Below are positions 22,345-31,361 of a stretch of DNA of 31,361 nucleotides, one piece after another. Where the stretch lies: NCBI GenBank assembly GCA_900617975.1, contig UZAE01012811.1, positions 1 to 31,361 of the forward strand, in the 5' to 3' direction. The position numbers and the translations under genes are program-made. Positions within the stretch are counted from its first letter, which is position 1, and the number at the start of each line of letters is the position of its first letter. The notes beneath the pieces are model-generated. The model was not told the origin of the DNA and did no database searches. It worked only from the letters and a program-made list of their open reading frames with translations. The stretch comes from Rodentolepis nana (Eukaryota; Platyhelminthes; Cestoda; Cyclophyllidea; Hymenolepididae).

Positions 22345-25300
22345 TTATTTCGTTGGCGGCTGTTCATTCATACCCAAAGGGGCTCGTTTATTGTGATTTC
22401 TTCGGTGTCGAGCAAGTGAGAAGGTGCCTGGCGTGTCGGACGGTGTTACTCTACTCGAAGAGGAGCTTGGAAGAGTAGCGACCCGATCTCTCTGCTGCTG
22501 CCGGTGGTGGTGGTGGTGATCCGAGTCGACCATCGAGTGTCCATCATCAAAGGTGGATCGAAGGCTCTGTGTGGTAGTAGCGAGATTTGTGGATCCGGGG
22601 TCACCCGATGAAGAGCCATGGGTGGTGTTATTGCGCGAGTCGCCAGAAACGTTGCCGGTCGTGTATCGAAAGCGATTGCGAATTGAGGAGATGGAATCAG
22701 ATAACCATCTTGTAAGTCGTGCGGTCGGGCCTCTACGGTGACGGGGCTTGAGATCTCGTGCGTTGGAACGGGAACTGGCTAACGCCTCCGCAGGTTGCTG
22801 ACGTTGTACTGGCTCCACGGAGGACCGGTTCTGAAGGAAAAAGAGTTAAGAGCATTACTAACATTCAACTCAACTGCACTGGAGGCTATATGACTAAGAG
22901 CAGTTTGAGTGCACTCAAAATCAATAAAAAATAACCTATTAACGTATCTCGCAATAATCTTTCCTATGATTACAGGGACTATAAAAGTGCTCCGAGTGAT
23001 AACTTGCCAAGGTAAAAATGCCAATCTTCGATAAACAGTCGGAAATGAAGGAGATAAACATTACTGAAAGATAGACATTGGGAACCAAATGGAAATGGAG
23101 TGAGACACGCAAACACTACTTAAGAACAAATAACTTGGGACGAACGGAACGAAAATTTTACATTGCGTTTGAATTCTCCCTGCGAAAAAGAACCTAGAAG
23201 GCTGCCTGTGGATATTCATAGCCAAAACTAAAGGATGTGAAGCGAGGAATGCTCCAGGTGATCAATGAAGCCAATCACTGCGTCAATGCATCTACAAGAA
23301 GACCACAAGCAGCAGAGTCGATAAACGGCAGAATTTTCAAATGTCGTCGAAAGACTTCGTCTATTCATCAAATGAAGCCGAAATGTATGTTCCACGGGAA
23401 TTTACTGCATTCGATATTGATTTGCAAAAAAAGTCACAAGTTGCGTAATAACCAATCGGAGGTTGACTTGTGAGGTTGAGATTACTGTACAGATGATGGA
23501 CTAAATAATAACAATTTCGCCAATGTTATCAGGAGAATCTACTCACCGAACTGGATCTCTGCTGTTGCAATTGTTGCGACAGCTGCATTCTCCTTTGCTG
23601 TTCTTCCTCCATATGCCTTGCTAAAGAAGACAGCTGTTCTGAAGTCAACGTACCAGCAGTAATTGTCGAGTGGATCCAACTTTGACTCTCATCCACAGGT
23701 AAATCTTGCGGCGAAGTGGGTTGCTGGTTGTCTTCAAAGACAGTTAAGAAAGTGGGCTGGGAATGACCACCATAGGCACGTGAAGAAGGTATCGTAGTGT
23801 TCGCGGTAGGTCGAAAAGCTACTTCTAAATCGGGTGGACGAATAAAGGGTTGGATATCTTCGGATGACGGCTCCTCCATTTCTGATTGGGGCTGTTGCTG
23901 CTGAAGATAGAAAGCTGCGGCATCTGCTGAGCCATAGTCTATAATACCCAAACGAGCCAGCGACTCCTCCAAATGGCCACTAACTCCGCTGGTATTCCTC
24001 CAACTTCCGAAACTAAAGGGGTGGATTTCGTCAGTCAAACCGGGTTCTTGATGGGTTGAGGGCAAGGGAGGCCAGTTGTGGTATGTCTGTTGGAATGGAG
24101 AAAGACAACGATAGACCACTATCCAATGAGTTACTCTCAAGAATATAAAATGCTTGCATTTGTTTCAGTTAGTCTTTAGTTGAGCAAATAATATTATCGT
24201 ATATACGCGCGCCGTTACTAGGACGTACGGCCGTATAACTTTCCGCGCAGACAACCGTACAAAGCGCGTCTGTCAGTCAGGCTTATATAGTGTAGAAATC
24301 CGTTACACTGCCCTAGTTTTAATTTTAAGTTAAGTTACCTTTTATTCAAGAGAGATGCTAAGGCGACACTACTCTCATTTTGAGCTACAAACCAAGCTAC
24401 TTTATTCTTATACATCGATGAAAGTGCCAGCAATCATTTCATAAGAAGGGGGATGCAATGCTGCAACTAAAGTTACACTGCGAGTCAGATCAAATTGGGC
24501 TTTGAAATCGACTTAAAAATGAGTGATCTTCATAAAGACCAACCGAATACTACGGGATTTCCAAATAAGAAGGGCAGGAGTCAATTAAGTAGGGTGACGT
24601 GCATTTCGGACTGAGAGAGAGAGAGAGAGAGAGAGAGAACAAGAGAAATTGGCAAACGGAGGGTGCAGTGATTTGATTTGTTGCCTTACTATCAACCCTA
24701 TCGCGTGCTGTCCTTCACCAATATGCCATGGTAACACCTCCCTCCACCTATGGATACGCAGTCACCTTCGAAGTTTCACTGCTAGTGAAGTTAAGGACAC
24801 ATGAACGTGAATGGAAGTCTGCATGCAAAGTGCCACCAACACATCACCACTGAGTGCGACATACCGACTTATAAACATTACGACGGTATCTGGGGTAAGC
24901 AATTCCTTTACTTCGTACATTCACGCAGTACCTGATTCTTGGGAACTCTATTCTATCTCCCTTTGGCGCAGTGAGACTTGGCGTGGAAAATTCAACACAA
25001 AGAAAGAAAAATGTAATTTCTGAACGAAGGGAACAAGGATTGCGAAAAATAGAGGCTGTTAAATTATGATTTGGCCATTGGTGAGTAACCAAAATAAAAT
25101 TAATTGAAGATGAGACAGCCAAGGATAAGCGTCAATACATTCAGATTAGTCAAGACAAAACCATCCCCCCCCCAATACGACGTTATTGAACGGTGACAAA
25201 AAAAATGTATCAAGATTATTAGACTGTAATGAACTGGGGGTAACTATTGACATTTATTAAAATTGAAAAGTCGAGCGAAATACATACTGAGATTTTACAA

Positions 25301-28300
25301 ATTCGAAAACGAATAAGGAATACGTTTTCGCTGTCCTAATTGGCAAATAATGACAGTTATCATTGGTTATTAACGTGACTGTGCTAAAATCTATAGACAT
25401 TTGGTCTTTCTGTGAGCTTTGGAGGGGGGAAAGGCAGACAATTACAAAGGCAAAACAGACCATCAGAAATAAACAACTGGCCAATGCACAATAGACCCTG
25501 TTGACCAAAATTTGCTCCAACTCAAGAGACACTATTCATGGAGTTTGAATTAGGGGGACATGTATTGCCCACTTAAGTTCATAGTTTACAACCTTTAGCA
25601 AAATTTCAAATAAGATGCTCTCTCTTTCTGTTACTCCCCCCCCCAACCCGATATCTGTTCTATTGTCTCATCTGTATCATTTATTGCACTTACTGGCAAG
25701 CTATTCTAGTTACCATCTCAGAATCGGAGAAAATGTACGACTTGGCATTAATGAAAGCAATAATACTTATCTTAACTAAAAGAGCACTCTGGTGGTGCTC
25801 GGGGTCAGAGGAGGCATGGCCGTCGGTGCATATTCAGAGACGTGGGTGACCAACCGCCTCGGTTAGAACTGCAAAACAAGATGAATGGCGGAATATGCGT
25901 CTAGGGTAGGAACGCCTCCAAAATACCTTCTCACTACCCTCGGTTAACAATTCTCAAAATGACATTAGAAAGCCTAAAGCTAATAGTGGGCGCCAGACAG
26001 TCAAGTTCACGAAATAATAACCGCATATCACAGCTCACTTTACAAACATGTGCTACTGTACCAAATTTTATCACCATCAGTACTATTGTGATTGCTTAGC
26101 TTTTGTTGTTCAAACCTTGAACTCATTGAAAAAAAATAATAGACTACATAATAGATCAGTGCATTTGTCATCAAATCGCTGATATTTTTATAATAACCAA
26201 ACTCCCCAGCTTACCCTCAACTGTCGTATGATGGAAGCCGGAGCGATTGGAAACTGTTCATCAACAAACCGAATCGGATTTTGTCGTAGTGAAGACATGA
26301 CAACGCCCTCAGTTTCGCCTTCAAAGGAGCTCACACTGAACCGCGTAGGGGAGTGCCGCGGAGATGAACTAAGAGACGTTTCTTCGCCCGAATTTTCTCC
26401 TGTTAATTCATAAACACTATGAGGAATGCGCCCTAACGCACACATTGACTTGATCTCAGGGAGGGAAAAAATCCGCGCACCTGATAAATAAAAGTAAGAA
26501 ATATTAAATTCAATTGCCACTCAAATATATTTAAGTAGTAATGTTATTACAAAAAGACCAACTGACCGGTTTCATCAATATGAGGTGCTTCAAATTGTGG
26601 AGTTGGCCGACGCAGGTAGATAAGGGGATCCAGCCAACAGGGGAAGCCACGAGGTGTTGAAAGAGAAGAGTGGGAATCTCTGGTTGGAGTTGAGGCAGCG
26701 GTTTTAGCGACGGAAATGGAACGCCAGTGGGCAGCACATGCCTTGGCGGCAGTTGAAAGACTAGGCGGAGGCAGGAGGTGTTGAGTATCAACGACCCACT
26801 CGTGCCGAGCTACACTCTCCAGAGTCAAACGTTTCTATAAAACGGAATGCTTTAATTATTAGGCGAAAAGGATTGGAAAAGACACATAAGAAAGTTAGAC
26901 ACAGTTTGGAGATTTAACCGAATGACCAAATGTGCTTATGTTGTTTCCTTAATCAGGCTTTTCTGACCTCAGATGTGTGTTTACCTACGTGTGCATTTAC
27001 CTCAGTTGATGTAAATCTTCACCATATCCAATCTGCGTGTATATACATTCATTGTGGAGTATTTTCATAATTAAAATGAGTTTGTTGTGGAAACTTGACG
27101 CCTTCTTGCTGCATTACTACTTTACTTTTCATACTTTTGCCTTGAGAGCCAAGCTACAACAGAAAGATCTCAAAATATATCGAGGAATGAGACTAATAAA
27201 GACATTAAATACCACCTCGGTAACACAGAAGGTCTTATTTCCAACTTTCTAAGTTACCTCTCTCTCCTCTCCTCAGAAACATTACACTGAAAATGCAAGC
27301 ACGATGCACTAAGTTTGCCTTAGACTTAAAGCACAATTTCACTTGCACAGGGGATAATTTAAATGCACAACTTTGTCAACCCCTTCCAATATACGCTAAT
27401 TAGGTCATCTCGACTTCGGGAAAGGCTAGGAGAAAAGTAATTGGAATTTGCACTAACTTGACCTTATGCAAATCGCACCATGGGTCCGATGACCTTGTGT
27501 TCATATAGTTGAAATAAACAATCGAGTAAAACTTAAATTTAACCCTAGGAAGTAGAATTGTGACAGCATACTACTTAATTAAGTCAGCATAAGTAGTATA
27601 TAACGAGGTACTAACAGCAGGATTTTTACACATCATGCCGCGGATGAGATGAGCAGCTGGGACAGAGACATGTCCAGGGATGACATAGAAGCCTTGAGAG
27701 ATGGCCTCAAATATCTGAAGGACATTAGGAGAATTGAAGGGTACACGACCAGTGAGCATGAAGAAAAGCGAGACACCAGCACTATATACATCCAATGCAG
27801 GTCCATAGAATGAGGACTGGTCGCCCTTGGCAACTTCTGGAGGCTGGACGGCAGGGGTGATCTGACCGGCACCGACCTTCATTAAAAGAGAGGAACCAAG
27901 ATTTTTAAAATGTCAATATTACTTATTATCATAAGTATACATTGAAAACGCTGATTCTGCGCGTTTACGAAAGCAAATGCAAAATTAAAAAAATAGTCTG
28001 GAGGATATTCATGGGCATGAAACGCCTACTGTTGAACGATTGGAAGTTGATATTATGCATGCTGCTAAATCATAACAGGCACTATGCGAGTAGGTTAGAC
28101 GTGAAATACCCGTGAAAGCCAACTAAAAGTTTTAACCAAATGTAAACTACACATGACCGAAGTTAACGGTCAGGTAAGAACAGAAACCACAGTAAGACTT
28201 CAGTAAAACAAATAATCACTTATAATCAAAGTTAAAGATAGGTTAGAGACAATAACAAAAACGAAGTAAAAAATGAGCACAGAAAAAACTAGTTTGTGAT

Positions 28301-30511
28301 ATCCTTTATATTGATTTAAACTATATCCAATCAAAAAATATGCCTGTTCAACTCTCCTAACAGATTTCTAATTGAAATTAGAGAAAAAGAAATCTCCTTC
28401 TTATATTTATTATTTAATTGACCAGTGTTTTTGAGTAGTGAAAAATACGTGAATTTTAATATAGACACCAAAAAATTGAACACCAATGTTGAGATAGATT
28501 TTAACGAATCGAACATGAAGATGTAATTAACCAACAATAGCCAAGATAATAAAAAGTAACTCACAGGAGTCGGTAATTTGAGACTTAACCCGGAAAGAAA
28601 AAAGGTGAACTATGAACGAAAACGAATAAGACATAAAGTCGAGTACAAGCGAAATGGGGTCCCATAATTGAAAGAAGTTATCATTGCGGATCACCCAAAT
28701 GGATTGTTGATGACTGGCGGTTTTGCCAAACCTTTTACGAGAGAGGAACAGTTAGAGCTACTTCCAACTTGACTTTTCAACTGGCAGTGCTGTGGATCGA
28801 CATTATTCTACCAAATATAGCATAGGTTAACAAAAACTGAAAATGCTCAAACAATATTAACAACACAAAGGTCATCCCAACCAACAACTAGGATTCGGAG
28901 TATGCTCAACGACGGCTGATTGTATGATTGGAGAATCTTATTCGGAAAGAGCTAGAGTGGAAATGTTCAAGCAGTTCAATCGACCCGAACTTCTAATGAG
29001 ACAATACGAATAAACCTCGCAGTCTAATGGCAAAAGCACAAAGACACTACCAATTCTAGATTACACCTTCCGTAAAAATAGCTGAACCTGGTAGAGAAAA
29101 CTTAGAATTATAGGAATATATTGAAATTGTATTAAACGTATAGAACGGAGTGGGCCGATTACACACAGCTTGCAAATTTAAAATATCTGTCTGTACCATA
29201 ATATATATCATTATTCGACAACATCTACCTCTCAATCGCGTTTGATGTCATGGAAATCACGACCGACCGTATTGATCACAATTGGGTCGCCAGAGAAGCG
29301 TCAATAAAAATTTATGCCATACTAACTTGTGAGAGTACTAATTGCCAGCACTAACATAAGTTATAGTAAATCAGGTTAACGTATTTCTTAGAATCTGAAG
29401 GGCAAAAGAAACAATTTTTTCTTATACAATGAAAGTGAAAACAGTTTTATTCATAGGAAATATCTCAGATTAACACTAACACACACATTTACCTTTATTA
29501 AATGTAGTCCCTAGCACAAGACATAGACAAATAATCTCTTAAGTAGATTGTCAACCCCACATGATCGATTAAGAAATCGCTTTTCAAATCTACAGCAGAA
29601 AAGTAGAGAAGACGATCGGCTGTCTCGCTCAACATCGAGGGACACCCAAACCCCATAACCACTGACTTTACATGACAATTAACTTTAAATTAAAGTTAAT
29701 TACATACCAGATCACTCTTATTGAAAGCAGATATCGAAACCGACACTCCAAAATCCGCCAATTTTATGAGATACCCCCTTGACAGCCTTAGCACTTCCTC
29801 TCCATTGAAGGGAACAAGACCCGGCTGATATGTACCTCCAGAACATCCATCAAAATATTCATGCGCCAACGAGGCATTTACCGCCAATCCAGAACCTGGC
29901 GCCGGAGTAATCAGCAAGTTCGCGGGCTTAATATCCCTGTGGATGATTCCATTCGCATGGAGGTACGCCAATCCATCAATTAGCTGGATAAAGTAAGCGT
30001 GGGCTTGAGCTTCAGGCAGTCTTCTAAACTGTTGGGAGCCAGTATCAGAGGCATCAGACACACCAACCATAGGAGGATTGGGATGGACAAAAGCTGACTG
30101 CTTTCGAGCCGCTTGAGGAGGAAGAGCAGGGGAGTTTTCCCTATCATCTTCGTCGTCTCCATCAATAGTTGGAAGGGTAGCAATTCGATTAAAACCAGAT
30201 GGATCAGCACCGGAGTCGTTTTGAGGGGCACCGGGGAGAGAGAGACCTGAGGTTGCTGATTGGACACCAGCAGCTTGAAGGTCGTGGACAGAGCCGAGGC
30301 AATGTTCCATGACCAGAGCGACGCGATCTGGATTAGAGAGACGGAGAGCAGTGATAACTGAGACAATATGTCGGTGTGGGGGGAGGGCACGAAGTAAGCA
30401 GGCCTCTGTGAGGGCTTGAGACCAACCACCGGGAATCTTGCGAACACCTACTTTGGAGACAATTTTGACGGCACAGCGACGAAGAGTGAAGAGATCTATG
30501 CAGTCTTTCAC
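22345..30511 (-). CDS. STK11: Serine/threonine kinase STK11/LKB1, 5'-truncated by window edge (6 exons)
   Basis: LKB1 is the master kinase of AMPK-related kinases, activated with STRAD and MO25. Exons in transcript order: 30511-29708, 27876-27616, 26834-26567, 26480-26215, 24086-23547, 22830-22345. All introns are GT-AG with matching phases; 874 residues plus stop are present. Numbered from the first residue here: AVK lysine K16, helix-C Glu E36, [12 protein letters not shown] 190-201, DFG 253-255, QPPE 279-282, DVYSAGV 297-303 and KRL 356-358. The DFG-to-PPE segment is 30 residues, the same as in human LKB1, and keeps the Phe of the HPF motif. PFNSP...[14 protein letters not shown] and NPAKR are LKB1 hallmarks. 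Odd points are inserts at ~80-160 and ~203-246 and a tail of ~500 residues with Gln-rich, coiled-coil-like and His-run segments. The end (EQPPTK) has no CAAX prenylation box, unlike human LKB1. The glycine-loop exon is not found up to 31361. Confidence 0.92.
24198..24314 (-). promoter_or_regulatory. CpG-dense island with TATA-like box inside the STK11 intron
   Basis: About 14 CpG occur in ~115 bp of otherwise AT-rich DNA, with perfect palindromes CGTATATACG and TACGGCCGTA. On the minus strand TATATAAG (24289-24282) is followed by GC-rich sequence and, 200 nt on, by the acceptor of exon 24086-23547. It could be an internal promoter or the end of a decayed mobile element; the sequence alone does not decide. 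Confidence 0.3.
24613..24638. repeat. (GA)13 microsatellite
   Basis: Thirteen uninterrupted GA units inside an STK11 intron. Likely length-variable; no function is implied. Confidence 0.9.
26835..27615 (-). other. STK11 intron (781 nt)
   Basis: Lies between GCT|GTTAGT and CGTTTTATAG. The open frame at 27037-27252 on the plus strand has no motif. Nothing else is recognised. Confidence 0.7.
27877..29707 (-). other. STK11 intron (1,831 nt) inside the activation segment
   Basis: Lies between CTG|GTATGT and TTAATGAAG. AT-rich. No extra exon is needed here, because the joined activation segment already has the human length. No repeats are recognised. Confidence 0.75.
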
Positions 30512-31321
30512 CTGATAACGAAAATAAGATAAATAGCAATGAGGATAAGCAAGAACCAATTTCTGCTATTCTTTTTAATGATTTTGGAAAACTGCGCTTT
30601 TTCTAAGAAGCCTAGAACACAGAACAAAGAACGAATGAGCATATGTGGGAACTGGATAAAAGGCAACAGGTAATGAGCGATCTAAAACAATGATGTCTAA
30701 AACATCTATCTATTTTCATACCAACGACTTGAATGATTTTAAAGAGTTCAAGCACGATGAACGACAGAACGAACAATTCTGGTATCGAGAACCTGAAAAT
30801 TCAAATACCTTGTAAATGAGATAAACAGCGATTTTTATCCTCGGGAACCATTGAAATTTAAAAATAGCACTAAGATAGCCACATTTTACAAAAGCACACG
30901 AAATAAAACAAGAAAATTGGAGGAGGAAGTAAGTTTAAGAGTACTTTAGGGGATATGGACTATTCCGATTGATTATACAGCCGAAGTACAGGACATCAAT
31001 TATTGATGCTTGAATGCAAGCATATGTAGCACATCGCAAGCGTTTTAGGTGTATGACGTTGAAACGGTTATAAAATTGAGTCGACATATGTATATCTTTG
31101 GTACTACTGCACTATAGCTATAAACCATAATAAGGAAAACGAAACGAAACGACTGAATTAATTTATTAATTTGATGAGTCTCCATGATAAGTATTGGATT
31201 AACGACAGCTTTATAAAAGCCCACTCATGATACCTGGGGTAGGGCAGCTTGGAGATGACTATAAGCCCCCCCCCCCCACACTAACAGCACGTTGCTACTG
31301 GTGACTTGGGAGCAGACATAG
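30512..31321 (-). other. Upstream STK11 intron sequence
   Basis: The acceptor TTTCGTTATCAG ends at 30512. No glycine-loop-coding exon could be found on the minus strand up to the next repeat, so the preceding intron is longer than 800 nt. A C12 run lies at 31266-31277. Confidence 0.55.
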
Positions 31322-31361
31322 CAAATGGCAGGCGTTTTGATAGTTATTATTAGTCCTTTAG
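31322..31361 (+). repeat. 0.3-kb dispersed element, copy F (cut by window end)
   Basis: The first 40 bases, CAAATGGCAGGCGTTTTGAT then AGTTATTATTAGTCCTTTAG, match the element 5' end almost perfectly. It is antisense to the STK11 gene and lies in its upstream intron or flank. Confidence 0.8.

Larger units (their letters stand above)
24087..26214 (-). other. STK11 intron (2,128 nt) between two tail exons
   Basis: The largest STK11 intron runs from GG|GTAAGC to CATTCCAACAG. It contains the CpG-rich patch at 24198-24314, a GA microsatellite and C9 runs at 25165-25173 and 25636-25644. Open frames at 24811-25532 have no motif. Confidence 0.7.

Noticed and set aside
25780..25880. Exon-like segment on the minus strand after TTGTTTTGCAG
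   Set aside because: Every frame meets a stop and no suitable donor lies before it. STK11 exons on both sides already join in phase.
1..31361. CRISPR arrays, operons and prokaryotic defence systems
   Set aside because: The sequence is plainly eukaryotic, and the repeats are dispersed and retroelement-like, not regularly spaced.
1..31361. Conserved microRNA genes (let-7, mir-71, bantam, mir-124, mir-2 seeds)
   Set aside because: I saw none of these mature sequences in spacers or introns on either strand, though a by-eye scan can miss diverged ones.

Overview
The window is eukaryotic nuclear DNA. It is AT-rich and its genes are split by canonical GT-AG introns of about 75 to 1,830 nt. It holds three protein-coding genes, a decayed mariner transposon and several copies of a short dispersed repeat. 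The compact metazoan genes, one canonical Argonaute and a heavily expanded LKB1 suggest an invertebrate. A parasitic flatworm, probably a tapeworm, is my best guess, but nothing here proves the taxon.

Layout. Bases 1-2700 are AT-rich and non-coding, with two copies of a ~0.3 kb repeat; the second is flanked by a perfect 15-bp direct repeat. A three-exon gene (2788-5670, +) encodes a 196-residue protein with two membrane segments and a C-terminal PPRY motif. After 2.4 kb of AT-rich spacer, a ten-exon Argonaute gene (8096-15894, +) encodes 975 residues. It has an intact slicer tetrad, intact 5'-phosphate-binding residues and a Gly/Ser-rich N-terminal extension. Its introns hold a truncated copy of the 0.3 kb repeat and a tRNA-like SINE relic.

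Downstream are a poly-G gap with an N, then a 1,193-bp mariner (16575-17767) with 26-bp terminal inverted repeats, TA target duplications and a frameshifted, internally deleted transposase. Two divergently oriented copies of the 0.3 kb repeat follow (18195-18502, - ; 19384-19677, +), both with target-site duplications. Then comes about 2.5 kb with no recognisable gene.

The right third is the 3' part of an STK11/LKB1 kinase gene on the minus strand (30511 down to 22345, six exons). It lacks only the exon(s) for the N-terminus and glycine loop, which lie past the window edge. Its kinase domain carries two large inserts and is followed by a ~500-residue tail. Another copy of the 0.3 kb repeat starts at 31322 and runs off the edge.

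The three genes have no obvious pathway link. AGO and STK11 are convergent, and their shared 3' spacer has collected the mobile elements. The most novel item is the 0.3 kb repeat. It moves with 10-15 bp target duplications, has no poly(A) tail, ends just after a consensus 5' splice site, and is present about once per 5 kb.
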